A DNA stretch of 64,000 bases from Candidatus Planktophila sp. (GCA_030649935.1 JAUSFN010000036.1:155789-219788); one strand, 5' to 3'; numbered from the stretch's first letter, positions 17,782 through 26,965 are shown. Translations and numbers: made by a program. Notes: generated by a model not told the origin, from the letters alone.

Positions 17782-18408
17782 TTACTTAGAGTAAAGCTCA
17801 ACGATTAGCTGCTCTTGAACCTGGGTGTCGATGACTGCACGTGCAGGAACGCCGTGAATGATAATGCGCATTTGCGAACCAACGACCTCCATCCATGCCG
17901 GTACCGATTTCTCGCCAAGTTCTGCACTTGCCACTATAAATGGTGTGAGATCGAGTGACTTTGGAAGTACATCGATGATGTCCATTGGAGTCACACGGAA
18001 TGAAGGAATATTTACCTTCTTGCCATTTACGAGGAAGTGACCGTGACGCACCATCTGGCGTGCCATGTCGCGACTCTTTGCAAAGCCAGCACGGAATACA
18101 ACATTGTCAAGACGTGTCTCAAGAAGGACTAGAAGGTTTTCACCAGTCTTACCCTGCTTGCGGTTTGCCTCTTCGTAGTAACCACGGAACTGCTTTTCGA
18201 GAACTCCATAGATACGTGCGCACTTCTGCTTCTCACGCATCTGCAAGAGGTACTCAGACTCTTTTGATCGACCACGGCCATGTTGGCCAGGTGGATAAGG
18301 ACGAGATTCGATTGGACATTTAGGTCCATCGCACTTGGTGCCCTTAAGGAAGAGCTTTACTTTTTCGCGACGGCAGCGTTTGCAGTCTGCTCCGGTATAA
18401 CGAGCCAT
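17782..18408 (-). CDS. rpsD: 30S ribosomal protein S4
   Basis: A 208-residue S4, a primary 16S rRNA-binding protein. The N-terminus keeps four cysteines (Cys9, Cys12, Cys26, Cys31: DCKRCRREKVK ... KCDGPKC), so this is the zinc-binding form. The S4 RNA-binding domain includes ESRLDN-type ETRLDNVVFRAGFA and ARQMVRHGHFLVNG. It sits between rpsK and rpoA as in most alpha operons. Confidence 0.97.
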   Translation of the reverse strand: MARYTGADCKRCRREKVKLFLKGTKCDGPKCPIESRPYPPGQHGRGRSKESEYLLQMREKQKCARIYGVLEKQFRGYYEEANRKQGKTGENLLVLLETRLDNVVFRAGFAKSRDMARQMVRHGHFLVNGKKVNIPSFRVTPMDIIDVLPKSLDLTPFIVASAELGEKSVPAWMEVVGSQMRIIIHGVPARAVIDTQVQEQLIVELYSK

Positions 18409-18424
18409 TTATTCTCTTCCTTCC

Positions 18425-18841
18425 TTAAACTCGACGAGGCTTGCATGGACGGCAACCATTGTGTGGAGCAGGTGTTACATCAGAGATGGCACCGACCTCC
18501 AAACCAGCTGCTTGCAATGAACGGATTGCTGTTTCACGTCCCGAGCCAGGACCCTTGACGAAAACATCTACTTTCTTTAAGCCATGTTCCTGCGCGCGAC
18601 GAGCTGCAGCTTCTGCTGCAAGCTGTGCTGCGAATGGAGTTGACTTACGTGAGCCCTTGAAACCAACTTGGCCTGAAGATGACCAAGAGATAACAGCACC
18701 CGATGGATCGGTGATTGAGATGATTGTGTTGTTGAAAGTGCTCTTAATAAAAGCCTTACCAACAGCGATGTTCTTCTTCTCTTTTTTACGAACCTTCACT
18801 TTGCCCTTTGTTGCGGCAGTCTTTGACTTAGGAGCGGCCAT
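18425..18841 (-). CDS. rpsK: 30S ribosomal protein S11
   Basis: A 138-residue S11 of the platform. Recognisable segments are [35 protein letters not shown] and the ending [12 protein letters not shown]. Its start overlaps the rpsM stop by one base (TAATG), giving translational coupling. Confidence 0.97.
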   Translation of the reverse strand: MAAPKSKTAATKGKVKVRKKEKKNIAVGKAFIKSTFNNTIISITDPSGAVISWSSSGQVGFKGSRKSTPFAAQLAAEAAARRAQEHGLKKVDVFVKGPGSGRETAIRSLQAAGLEVGAISDVTPAPHNGCRPCKPRRV

Positions 18842-19218
18842 TACTTAGTCACCTTCTTCTTACCTGCAATTGCCTTACGAGGACCCTTACGTGTACGCGC
18901 ATTTGTGTGAGTGCGCTGACCACGAACAGGAAGTCCCTTGCGGTGACGAATTCCCTGGTAGCTCTGGATTTCAACTTTGCGACGGATGTCGCCAGAAATT
19001 TCACGACGAAGATCACCTTCGATTTTGAAGTTTGCTTCGATGTATTCGCGAAGTTTTGCGAGCTCAGGCTCCTGCAAATCCTTAACGCGTGTATCTGGAC
19101 TAATGCCAGTTTCAGCTAGCGTTTTTTGAGAACGAGTAAGACCCATTCCAAAGATGTAAGTGAGTGCAATCTCAACGCGTTTTTCGCGTGGAAGATCGAC
19201 ACCGACGAGACGTGCCAT
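18841..19218 (-). CDS. rpsM: 30S ribosomal protein S13
   Basis: A 125-residue S13, which forms bridges to the 50S subunit and contacts P-site t[27 protein letters not shown] opens the protein and [22 protein letters not shown] closes the conserved core. It lies about 106 nt downstream of rpmJ. Confidence 0.97.
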   Translation of the reverse strand: MARLVGVDLPREKRVEIALTYIFGMGLTRSQKTLAETGISPDTRVKDLQEPELAKLREYIEANFKIEGDLRREISGDIRRKVEIQSYQGIRHRKGLPVRGQRTHTNARTRKGPRKAIAGKKKVTK

Positions 19219-19324
19219 GTATCTACCTATCTGTATCTGGAGGTCCTCCGCTGCACTGTTCTCTGGCCTACCAGTCCAAAGGTCTTCTAGATATCTAGAA
19301 GTCGTACAACGAGTTAGTTACTAC

Positions 19325-19438
19325 TTAGCCTTGACGTTGCTTGTGACGAAGATTTTCACAAATGACCATGACGCGACCCTTGCGGCGAATGACTTTGCAC
19401 TTATCGCAAATCTTCTTGACGCTTGGATTAACCTTCAT
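19325..19438 (-). CDS. rpmJ: 50S ribosomal protein L36
   Basis: A 37-residue L36: it starts [19 protein letters not shown] and ends NLRHKQRQG with TAA at 19325-19327. Cysteines in ICDKC and VICENLRH provide the zinc ligands (C+ form). It lies between infA and rpsM, where rpmJ is expected. Confidence 0.95.
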   Translation of the reverse strand: MKVNPSVKKICDKCKVIRRKGRVMVICENLRHKQRQG

Positions 19439-19455
19439 GTCTTTGTGCTCCTTCG

Positions 19456-19677
19456 TTACTTATAACGATAAATAATTCGACCCTTTGTAAGGTCATACGG
19501 ACTCATTTCAACGATCACACGGTCAGCAGTTAAAATACGAATGTAGTTCTTTCGCATTTTGCCACTGATGTGAGCGAGGACTTTATGCCCATTAGTTAGT
19601 TCCACACGAAACATCGCGTTAGGTAAAGCTTCAGAAACAGTGCCTTCCATTTCGATGGCGCCATCTTTGCTAGCCAA
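19456..19677 (-). CDS. infA: Translation initiation factor IF-1
   Basis: A 73-residue S1/OB-fold protein: [23 protein letters not shown], then [19 protein letters not shown]. It binds the A site during initiation. The start codon is TTG (19675-19677), with AGGGA upstream, which is unusual for so highly expressed a gene. In many actinobacteria infA follows map directly; here 6.4 kb of other genes lie between them. Confidence 0.95.
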   Translation of the reverse strand: MASKDGAIEMEGTVSEALPNAMFRVELTNGHKVLAHISGKMRKNYIRILTADRVIVEMSPYDLTKGRIIYRYK

Positions 19678-19791
19678 TATGTCCCTACTTTTCTGTTTGA
19701 GCGTGAAACAAGCGAAGTTGTAGTTTAGAGGTCAGTCCTGAATAAGGGAAATCGAGCATGGTGAATTACATGAATGTAACTCAGGCCACAA

Positions 19792-20958
19792 TTATTGGCG
19801 TTTTATTGAGAAAATCGAGCTCCCGAGGAGGATAGAAAGTCCAATAAAGACCGCCCCGGCACCGGAGGCGGCGGCGAGAATACCTGCAGCCGCCGGGACG
19901 ATGAACTGGCCCAAGCGGTTGCCCATCAATCGTGCAGAGACTGCCAATGCTCGTTCCTCCGGTTGTGTTTTTTGTGCGACCAATGACATTGTCAATGGTT
20001 GCCCAATGCCCAAAGAAAAGCCTGCAATAAAAACAATAATCGCTAGTGAAATAGCGCTCTTTGCAAATGCCATTGCACTACATGCAATAAGCGATATTAA
20101 CGTGCTCCACATCAATAACTTATATGTCGAAAATCGCTCGCTCAATCGGCCAAGAAAAATGCGAGACATCATGGTCGTTCCGGCACGTAATGCCAAAATA
20201 ATTCCTACGGCATAAGGTGAGAAATTGTTCTCGCTTCCGTATAGTGGCAAGAAGACGACAAGCACGTCTGCCGTTGCAGAAATGGCCAATGAAATATAGA
20301 TCGCCGCCAGAATTCCAGGCTTTCGAACCAACCTCATTGCCGCAGAATAGGTTCCTTCATCATTGGTTTTAGCCTCCACCGATGGTCGCTCGCGACGCCA
20401 ACTCAGAACAGGAACTAGAGCTGCAATTGATAGAACGGCGCCTAAAAGAAAGGCGCTAGAAGTTGACTTAGGCAAAACACCATTGGATCCAGCAATAACA
20501 GTTGCAAGGAGCGGCCCAATCATGTGTCCAACAGAGGCGCTAAATGTGTAATAGCCAAAGTAGCGATCATAGCTCTCTCGTGGTGTGCGAAGTGCGACCA
20601 TTGTTTGTCCGCCAAGCATGCAGGCTAGGTGCGCAACACCTGCTAGAGAGGTCGCTAGGGAGAGAAGGAGTAATGAATTTGAGAATACTAAGAGAAGGGA
20701 GGTGAGAATCATTGTGATTGTTCCAGCAATAATAAACTTTCCCTCTCCAAGTCGTCCTACTAAACGGCCAAACTGCAAAGCAAGTAAAACGGGAAAGAGT
20801 GCATAGATTGCCGCGATTAATCCGACTTGAGCAGCGTTAGCATCTAGTTCGAGGGCTCGATATGTAATCATCGGGCGCAATACATATATCGTAGCTTGCG
20901 TTAATATAGAGCACAGTAATAATGGCTTAGCCCAGGGTAGAAGTTTTTCGCTTGACAT
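19792..20958 (-). CDS. Major facilitator superfamily permease
   Basis: A 388-residue membrane protein with about 12 hydrophobic helices. A loop resembling MFS motif A (FGRLVGRLGEGKF, about residues 62-74) follows helix 2, and a second copy (FLGRLSERFSTYKL) follows helix 8, consistent with two six-helix halves. The substrate is not evident; drug or sugar efflux families are possible. It follows tctA by 3 nt, so it may share its transcript with the Tct transporter. I cannot assign a symbol. Confidence 0.85.
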   Translation of the reverse strand: MSSEKLLPWAKPLLLCSILTQATIYVLRPMITYRALELDANAAQVGLIAAIYALFPVLLALQFGRLVGRLGEGKFIIAGTITMILTSLLLVFSNSLLLLSLATSLAGVAHLACMLGGQTMVALRTPRESYDRYFGYYTFSASVGHMIGPLLATVIAGSNGVLPKSTSSAFLLGAVLSIAALVPVLSWRRERPSVEAKTNDEGTYSAAMRLVRKPGILAAIYISLAISATADVLVVFLPLYGSENNFSPYAVGIILALRAGTTMMSRIFLGRLSERFSTYKLLMWSTLISLIACSAMAFAKSAISLAIIVFIAGFSLGIGQPLTMSLVAQKTQPEERALAVSARLMGNRLGQFIVPAAAGILAAASGAGAVFIGLSILLGSSIFSIKRQ

Positions 20959-20961
20959 TAA

Positions 20962-22461
20962 TTACTTTTTAACTGCGAATTTTTTCTTAAAGTTCCACAC
21001 TAATGGTCCTATAATCACTAGAAACAGGGTGGCATAAATAACTTTTGGGAAACTGCCATCAATTAAAATGTGCCAATCTCCCTGACTTATTTGTAATGAC
21101 CGTTTGAAATAAAGTTCGGCCAAAGGTCCAAGAATTACGCCGATTATCAACGGAGTTATAGGTACGCCAAAACGTCGAAATAAATAGCCAATAAAGCCAA
21201 CGGCAAGTGCGACTTGTAAATCAAAAGTTGAGTTATTGAGCGCATAGGCACCTAAAAGCGCAAAAGTTGTAATGCCGGCGTATAAATAGTGGCTAGGAAT
21301 CTTTAAAAGTAAGACCCAAAAACGTATGAGAGGCAAATTTAGCACTAGAAGAAGTGCGTTACCGATAAATAAAGACGCAATCAATCCCCAGACGATTTCG
21401 GGGTTTGTTTGAAATAACATTGGCCCGGGTTGAATATTAAATGATTGAAAAGCAACGAGAACAACGGCGGCAGTAGCCGATGTTGGCAAACCAAGTGCCA
21501 ACATTGGAACTAAGACTCCAGCGGCGTTGGCATTATTGGCAGCTTCAGGTCCTGCAACGCCTTCGATTGCGCCTTTTCCAAACTCATCTTTATTTTTCGA
21601 GAGAGCTTTTTCAACACCGTAGCTTAAAAATGTTGGAACTTCTGATCCTCCCGCAGGAATTACTCCAAGTGGGAAACCAATCGCCGTTCCACGTAGCCAT
21701 GGTTTCCATGAACGACGAAAATCATCTTTCGTCATCCAGGCTTTACCTCGCATTTTAAGAACTTCTACAGGAACAAGGGAGTGACGACTAGCTAAGTAAA
21801 GAGCTTCACCCAGTGCAAAGATTGCGACAATTACCGTAACGGTTTCTATTCCATCGATTGCATTGAGGTTTCCGAAAGTTAAGCGCAACGCGCCTGATTG
21901 CAGATCGGCACCAACTAAACCAATTACTAGGCCAACGGCTAATGCAACCAGTCCTCTGATTCGAGAGGCACCTAGCAGGGTTCCCACCGTTGCAAAGGCT
22001 AAAATTATTAGTGATAAATAACCTGCCGGTTGAATAGTGAGGGCAAATTCGGCCAGCGTCGGAGCACCAAATGCGAGCAATAAAGTGGCAATAGTTCCAG
22101 CTACGAAGGATCCGATTGCCGCTGTTGCGAGGGCGGCACCGGCACGGCCGGCCTTAGCCATTTTGTTGCCCTCTAGCGCTGTAATTACCGATCCACTTTC
22201 ACCCGGAGTATTGAGCAAAATTGATGTTGTGGAGCCGCCATACATCGCGCCGTAATATATTGCGGCAAACATAATCAGCGCCGACGTTGGATTAACCGTC
22301 AAAGTAATCGGCAGCAAAAGTCCAATTGCTAAAGCTGGTCCGATACCTGGCAAAACGCCGACAAGGGTTCCGAGAAAAGTTCCTAGAAGCCCAAACATTA
22401 AATTAGTTGGGGTGAATGCAGTTTGGAAGCCATCCATTAACATTGCAAAACTATTTCCCAT
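20962..22461 (-). CDS. tctA: Tripartite tricarboxylate transporter, large membrane subunit
   Basis: A 499-residue protein with about 11-12 transmembrane helices. Diagnostic segments are [21 protein letters not shown] near residue 35 and [20 protein letters not shown] near 70, both family-wide. It forms the channel of a secondary TTT-family carrier with TctB and receives ligand from TctC. The three genes are contiguous with gaps of 0-2 nt. Citrate or other carboxylates are the usual substrates, but individual systems vary. Confidence 0.94.
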   Translation of the reverse strand: MGNSFAMLMDGFQTAFTPTNLMFGLLGTFLGTLVGVLPGIGPALAIGLLLPITLTVNPTSALIMFAAIYYGAMYGGSTTSILLNTPGESGSVITALEGNKMAKAGRAGAALATAAIGSFVAGTIATLLLAFGAPTLAEFALTIQPAGYLSLIILAFATVGTLLGASRIRGLVALAVGLVIGLVGADLQSGALRLTFGNLNAIDGIETVTVIVAIFALGEALYLASRHSLVPVEVLKMRGKAWMTKDDFRRSWKPWLRGTAIGFPLGVIPAGGSEVPTFLSYGVEKALSKNKDEFGKGAIEGVAGPEAANNANAAGVLVPMLALGLPTSATAAVVLVAFQSFNIQPGPMLFQTNPEIVWGLIASLFIGNALLLVLNLPLIRFWVLLLKIPSHYLYAGITTFALLGAYALNNSTFDLQVALAVGFIGYLFRRFGVPITPLIIGVILGPLAELYFKRSLQISQGDWHILIDGSFPKVIYATLFLVIIGPLVWNFKKKFAVKK

Positions 22462-22463
22462 AA

Positions 22464-22967
22464 CTATTTACCTAATATCCCTTCAAAAAAACCGGAGGGC
22501 AGGTTTATATTTAATCCTTTAGTAAAAGAAAAATAGACGATTCCTGCAAAAACTAGACTTATTCCAAAGTCCTTGAGGTATTTACGTGAACCGAATGCAA
22601 AAGCTACTCCCCAAAAACAGAGAGTTGCGGCAACAACATAACCGGCAATCTCCAATAAAATTACGTGTAAGCCGATAGCTGTCACCAAGATCGCCATCGT
22701 TTTAAAATTTGCTGGAACAAACTGGTCTCCAGGCTCGTTCCCATCTGGTGTTGCATAGCGTCCTCGTAAAACTTCAAGTACCAACGCTAAGCCAACAAGT
22801 GAAGTAAAAAATGCAACTATATATGGGAAGGCTTGCGGGCTCACGATCGATGAACCCTGAGGTATATCCATCTTTGAGGTATCCCATGCGACGAAAATGC
22901 CAAGCAGGAAGAGAGAGCTGGCAAATACCAACTCTCCCTTTCCTTGCTTAGAAATCTTTGAAATCAA
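22464..22967 (-). CDS. tctB: Tripartite tricarboxylate transporter, small membrane subunit
   Basis: A 167-residue protein with four predicted helices, matching the TctB (DUF1468) layout: a first helix [20 protein letters not shown], then helices near residues 45, 90 and 125. Sequence conservation in this family is low, so the assignment leans on its position between tctC and tctA and on size. Confidence 0.88.
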   Translation of the reverse strand: MISKISKQGKGELVFASSLFLLGIFVAWDTSKMDIPQGSSIVSPQAFPYIVAFFTSLVGLALVLEVLRGRYATPDGNEPGDQFVPANFKTMAILVTAIGLHVILLEIAGYVVAATLCFWGVAFAFGSRKYLKDFGISLVFAGIVYFSFTKGLNINLPSGFFEGILGK

Positions 22968-24095
22968 TTAGATTCCAAGACCCTTCATGACACCATTTAT
23001 TTCTGGGATGTGCTTTTCAAGGAATGACTTAAAGTCCATTCCCGCAGCGAATTCGTTATCCCAGTTGTTCTTTACTAACTGCGCCTTCCATGATGGAGAG
23101 ACATGCATGATGTCGATTACCTTAATAAAGTTTAGATAATCGGCCTTTGAGAGATCGGCCGGAGCCATGATTCCGCGCCAGTTTCCGTAAACCAAGTCAT
23201 ATCCTTGCGAAACAAAGGTTTTTCCCTTGAATCCAGATAACTTCTTAGCTGATGAAACTCCGAGAACACGGAGTTTTCCAGATGCAACAAATGCTGCAAA
23301 CTCTGCAGAGCCTGAAATACCAACTTGAGTAGAGTTACTCAAGAGAGAAGTTACAACTTCAGGTCCTCCTGAGAAAACTACGTAATTCAACTTAGTTGGA
23401 TCGATGCCTGCTGTTTGAGCAAGGAGACCGATTACCTGGTGATCAATTCCGCCTTTGCTTCCGCCAGCGATTGCTACACCATTTGGCTTTGCTTTTAAGT
23501 CATCCATTAACTGATTAAGTGTGCGGTACTTAGATGATGCAGGAACAACAATTGCATCGTATTCACGCAAAACTTTGGCAATTGGAGTTGAACTCAGAAG
23601 ATTGAGAGTGGATTTATTTGAATACATGCCACCTGTTAATGCGATTCCAACAACTAAGGCCGCCTCAGGCTTACCTTTGATCTCTTGGAACGCTGCAAGT
23701 CCAACAGAACCACCTGCGCCTGGCTTAAATGAAGATGTGTAATCACCAAGTAACTCCTCGGCTTTGAGCGCATCACTTATTGCACTACTGGTTAGGGAGT
23801 ATCCACCAGGATTAGCGGGAACGGTCCAATCAATATTCTTGAGTGCTTTAACATCTTTGTACCACCATTTTGTCAGGCCCTTGTAAGAACCATTTGGCAC
23901 TACTAAACATGTTAGATCGGTGCCATCTACTCCACGGCCCTTTGCAACTTTGCCAATTTTAGCGGCTGCTGCAGTGCAGTCATCCCCAACCATGGCTTTA
24001 TAAGCTGGCTTGATCGCGGCCTGAGACAGGCCTACGCTGCTTACGAGCATTGCGGCAACTGCCACGGCCGCTCCGATGCGTGCAAAACTCTTCAT
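22968..24095 (-). CDS. tctC: Tripartite tricarboxylate transporter, substrate-binding protein
   Basis: A 375-residue extracytoplasmic receptor of the Bug/TctC family with an N-terminal signal peptide (about residues 1-26, ending GLSQA-A). The family segment FKPGAGGSVGLAAFQEIKGKP is visible. Between the signal and the receptor fold there are about 70 extra residues with two cysteines (DDCTAAAAK, DLTCLVVP), not seen in the classical Bordetella proteins. The start ATG at 24095 is preceded by GGAG. It is first in the tctCBA unit. Confidence 0.92.
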   Translation of the reverse strand: MKSFARIGAAVAVAAMLVSSVGLSQAAIKPAYKAMVGDDCTAAAAKIGKVAKGRGVDGTDLTCLVVPNGSYKGLTKWWYKDVKALKNIDWTVPANPGGYSLTSSAISDALKAEELLGDYTSSFKPGAGGSVGLAAFQEIKGKPEAALVVGIALTGGMYSNKSTLNLLSSTPIAKVLREYDAIVVPASSKYRTLNQLMDDLKAKPNGVAIAGGSKGGIDHQVIGLLAQTAGIDPTKLNYVVFSGGPEVVTSLLSNSTQVGISGSAEFAAFVASGKLRVLGVSSAKKLSGFKGKTFVSQGYDLVYGNWRGIMAPADLSKADYLNFIKVIDIMHVSPSWKAQLVKNNWDNEFAAGMDFKSFLEKHIPEINGVMKGLGI

Positions 24096-24152
24096 TTATT
24101 TCTCCATCGCTTTTTCCCCCGAGGGTGAGGGCTGAGAGAAATTTACTAGATT

Positions 24153-24182
24153 TGTGATAAATATCTATGAAAATTCATCACA
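24153..24182. promoter_or_regulatory. Inverted repeat upstream of tctC
   Basis: TGTGAT (24153-24158) and ATCACA (24177-24182) form a perfect 6-bp inverted repeat with an 18-nt AT-rich centre. It lies about 60-90 nt before the tctC start and could be an operator. The half-site spacing does not match the CRP consensus. Confidence 0.3.
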
Positions 24183-24195
24183 TATGTATAACTTT

Positions 24196-24270
24196 TTACA
24201 GTAAATCAGAGATTTCCACACCAAAGCGATTGAGTTGAGATCGACCACTATCGGTAGCCGTCATCATCTG
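24196..24270 (-). pseudogene. Remnant of the 3' end of map
   Basis: Read on the minus strand this stretch gives MMTATDSGRSQLNRFGVEISDLL and a stop, against VLTAIDGGKEHLARLGVEISDLL and a stop at the end of the intact map gene (26138). The first 27 nt from the stop codon differ at only about three positions. Upstream homology fades and a stop appears in frame, so only about 75 bp survive. It is a direct repeat of the true map 3' end, 1.94 kb away, with the sortase-fusion gene between the copies. Confidence 0.85.
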
Positions 24271-24300
24271 TAGAGCAAGGCCTTAGTCAGGTACATTCCA

Positions 24301-26025
24301 TTACGCAACAGCTTTAGCAAAGACAATGATGTTATCAACATGCCGCTTTAGTTTGGAATCAAACTTTCCCCCGCAGGTAATTAATCGCAGCCCCGCATGA
24401 TCAATATCTCCATATACAAGTTCAGTAGGAAACTTTAATTTATTAACCGTCAGAACCCGGGTCACAGAATACTTAACCTGCTTGCCATCGTTGCGAAGAA
24501 TTTTAACTAAATCACCCTTCTTAAGGTTTTTGAGTTTATAGAAGACAGCAATCTTGCCCTCCCAATCGACATGCCCAACGATTATTGCTGGCCCCAACTC
24601 TCCCGGAGTCGGTGCACCATTAAACCAACCAGTGACAGCCCCTGTTGTAGGTACTTCCATGCCTCCTTCACTATCAAAGCCAAGACTTACTATCTTTGCT
24701 TTAACACCTATTGCAGAAATCGAGATGCTAGTAGGAGCAGAGCGCGCAAGGAGTACAGGTGCTGGTGCTGCTCGAAACTTTAGAGGGGAGCCACCACCGG
24801 TTGCCACAAAGCCAATAGGTTTAATGGGAACTTGCGGATCAGTCGGTGTTGACGACGGTGAAGGTGAAGCACTGGAAGTTGAGGTTGGAGTTGGAGTTGG
24901 TGTAACAGAAGGTTTAGGAGTTGAGGTTGCCGTCACCGAAGGTTTAGGAGTTGGAGTAAGTGAAGGGGAAGGTGTAGGAGTTGAAGTTGGCGTCGCAGAA
25001 GGTTTCGGTGTTGGCGTAGACGAAACGGTTGGCGTGGAGGTTGCCGTTACCGAAGGTTTAGGAGTTGGCGAAAGCGAAAGAGTTGGCGTTGGGCTCGGGC
25101 AGAGCATTGTTGTGCACGCACTCGTTGGCGTTGGCGTTGGGCTCGGGCAGAGCATTGTTGTGCACGCACTCGTTGGCGTTGGCGTTGGGCTCGGGCAGAG
25201 CATTGTTGTGCACGCACCAGTTGGCGTTGGTGTTGGTGTTGGCGTTGGTGTTGGTGTTGGTGTTGGTGTTGGTGTTGGGGTTCCACACGTTGGCTTATAG
25301 ATGTAATTTTTCTCGGTTGTTATTTTGCCGTCTATGGTAAGTAGACGACCGAGCACGGAAGCATTTGGTTTAAGAGTGATATCTTTTTCACTGAGTATTG
25401 TGCCTCTGAACAAAGTGCCTGGACCGATGTTTACCCAACTACCGCCGGGTAAATAACTAATTTTCCAAAATATATTGCAAGCATTTGCACCATTAATTAA
25501 TTTAACTTGACTAGTCGCATCTAAAGTCGTGAGTTTTGTACCTCTAAAAATAAATACCGCGTTTGGATCATTACCACCATCTAGAGTGAGGATTCCATTG
25601 ATTGTTATGGTGTAATTCGAAGTGTTTCCCTTGTAAATACCGGGCCCGAGGGTTAGCCCGCCGAGATCTCCAGTCATAGTTCCGGTTGCCGCCCCAGTGC
25701 CAGCGGCGGTGAAAGCGGTGAGGAGATCTGACTTGGCGGCTTGAGTTATAGAGTTACCAAGGTGATTTACGCCAGTCTGACTCACAGTTCCAGAGCCCAC
25801 GTACGAAAGAGAAGGATAGGTTCCAATATCTCCGCTTACGATAGTGGTGCCACTATTAGCGATTCCATCTCCCGCCAGAATAGCGAAGTTACTCGCACTT
25901 CCGAGCGAAATTGCACCGGCGGCGCTAGTTGGAGACACGGTGGTAATGAGGAAAGAAGCGATTAATGCTGCCAGGGCGCTGAAAATCACGGCGGGACGAT
26001 AACTCTGGGCATCAGAATGCTGCAT
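24301..26025 (-). CDS. Secreted DUF3494 (ice-binding-like) domain fused to Pro-Thr linker and class F sortase domain
   Basis: A 574-residue exported protein. Residues 1-35 form a signal peptide or anchor (hydrophobic stretch to about 30, then SPTSAA). Residues 38-245 match DUF3494: it opens LGSASNFAILAGDGIANSG and continues through VFIFRG and ASVLGRLLTIDGKI, the beta-solenoid fold of microbial ice-binding proteins and some adhesins. Residues 248-397 are a low-complexity Pro/Thr/Ser linker with three 16-residue repeats, each carrying two cysteines. Residues 430-574 form a class F sortase domain with the catalytic His485 (VGHVDW), Cys551 (LITCGG) and Arg561 (KLKRHVDN) all present. Sortase F proteins usually have only a short N-terminal anchor, so this joining of domains is unusual. 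No sorting signal is seen in the protein. Its own promoter lies upstream. Confidence 0.9.
   Translation of the reverse strand: MQHSDAQSYRPAVIFSALAALIASFLITTVSPTSAAGAISLGSASNFAILAGDGIANSGTTIVSGDIGTYPSLSYVGSGTVSQTGVNHLGNSITQAAKSDLLTAFTAAGTGAATGTMTGDLGGLTLGPGIYKGNTSNYTITINGILTLDGGNDPNAVFIFRGTKLTTLDATSQVKLINGANACNIFWKISYLPGGSWVNIGPGTLFRGTILSEKDITLKPNASVLGRLLTIDGKITTEKNYIYKPTCGTPTPTPTPTPTPTPTPTPTPTGACTTMLCPSPTPTPTSACTTMLCPSPTPTPTSACTTMLCPSPTPTLSLSPTPKPSVTATSTPTVSSTPTPKPSATPTSTPTPSPSLTPTPKPSVTATSTPKPSVTPTPTPTSTSSASPSPSSTPTDPQVPIKPIGFVATGGGSPLKFRAAPAPVLLARSAPTSISISAIGVKAKIVSLGFDSEGGMEVPTTGAVTGWFNGAPTPGELGPAIIVGHVDWEGKIAVFYKLKNLKKGDLVKILRNDGKQVKYSVTRVLTVNKLKFPTELVYGDIDHAGLRLITCGGKFDSKLKRHVDNIIVFAKAVA
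25091..25234 (-). repeat. Three tandem 48-bp repeats in the linker of the sortase-fusion gene
   Basis: Copies start at 25091, 25139 and 25187. The first two are identical base for base, and the third differs at a few positions near its end. Each encodes 16 residues of the form ACTTMLCPSPTPTPTS. Base identity rather than only protein similarity points to recent duplication. Confidence 0.95.
25220..25278 (-). repeat. Hexanucleotide (GTTGGY) microsatellite encoding Thr-Pro repeats
   Basis: About ten near-perfect 6-bp units (GTTGGT or GTTGGC on the plus strand) encode an uninterrupted Pro-Thr tract at about residues 249-269. Slippage in whole units keeps frame, so linker length can vary among cells without breaking the protein. 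Confidence 0.9.
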
Positions 26026-26060
26026 GAAAAGCCTTTATTTGTGTTTCACGGATTATTGGC

Positions 26061-26089
26061 AGGGTACATCTCTTTAAGTAATTGAGCAA
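26061..26089 (-). promoter_or_regulatory. Predicted promoter of the sortase-fusion gene
   Basis: On the minus strand TTGCTC (26084-26089) and TACCCT (26061-26066) are separated by 17 nt, with the ATG 36 nt after the -10. The same -10 hexamer, TACCCT, occurs before rplM and rpsL in this window. The gene is thus likely expressed independently of map. Confidence 0.45.
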
Positions 26090-26137
26090 TAAGGAATGGT
26101 AAACCCTCCAAGTTTCTTAAGAAAGCCAAAAAATTAT

Positions 26138-26953
26138 TTATAGTAAATCTGAGATTTCCACACCTAATCGAGCTAGATGTTCTTTGCCACCGTCGATAGC
26201 GGTCAATACAAATGGCTTACCATCTGGGCATATTGCGTACGTGTGTTCGAAGTGCGCGCCTCGTGATTTATCTACCGATACAACGGTCCAATCATCGCTC
26301 AATACCTTGGTGCGCTCTGATCCACGTGTAATCATTGGCTCTATTGCTAAAACAATTCCAGGAGTGATTTCTGGCCCTTGGCCAGCCTTACCAAAATTTA
26401 GAACATGGGGTGCTTGGTGCATCTCGGTACCGATTCCATGCCCACCGTATTCACGCAGGATTCCATACTTACCCTGCGAGTTCGTGTACTGCTCAACTGC
26501 ATATCCAATATCTGAAAGTTTGGAGCCGCACTTACCAGCCGCAATGCCCCGCCACATCGACTCTTCGCACACATCCATTAATTTTTGATCTTCGGGGTTC
26601 ACTGTGCCAACTCCTATTGAGATAGCAGCATCGCCATGCCAGCCTTCAATAATGGCGCCACAATCTATTGAGACTACATCACCCTCATTAATAATCCGGG
26701 GACCGGGAATTCCGTGAACGATTTCATCATTGATTGAAACACAGATTACGCCAGTGAATCCTGGGTGACCATAACCTTTAAAGTTTGAGGTGCCGCCTCC
26801 GCGTTTAATACTTGCCGCGGCAATTGCATCAAGTGCATCCGTCGTCATTCCAGGTTTAATTGATTGCCTTAATAGTTCGAGAGTCTGACCAACTAATAAA
26901 CCGGCGCGACGCATTATCTTTAATTCGTCTAGTGTCTTTATTTGGATCGCCAC
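26138..26953 (-). CDS. map: Methionine aminopeptidase, type I
   Basis: A 271-residue metallopeptidase removing N-terminal Met from nascent proteins. Metal-ligand regions are visible in order: VSIDCGAIIEGWHGDAA (two Asp), GGHGIGTEMHQAP (His) and LAIEPMIT (Glu). SINDEIVHGIPG is also diagnostic. It follows adk by 12 nt in the secY-adk-map arrangement. The next gene downstream is not infA but the sortase fusion. Confidence 0.96.
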   Translation of the reverse strand: MAIQIKTLDELKIMRRAGLLVGQTLELLRQSIKPGMTTDALDAIAAASIKRGGGTSNFKGYGHPGFTGVICVSINDEIVHGIPGPRIINEGDVVSIDCGAIIEGWHGDAAISIGVGTVNPEDQKLMDVCEESMWRGIAAGKCGSKLSDIGYAVEQYTNSQGKYGILREYGGHGIGTEMHQAPHVLNFGKAGQGPEITPGIVLAIEPMITRGSERTKVLSDDWTVVSVDKSRGAHFEHTYAICPDGKPFVLTAIDGGKEHLARLGVEISDLL

Positions 26954-26965
26954 AAATATTTTCCT

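Noticed and set aside
25091..25234. CRISPR-like short repeats
   Set aside because: The repeats are directly tandem with no spacers and lie inside a coding frame.
24554..25300. Long plus-strand open frame (248 codons) of Val/Gly repeats
   Set aside because: It is the antisense shadow of the Pro-Thr linker and sortase domain; the repeats keep it open, and the minus-strand frame encodes recognised domains.
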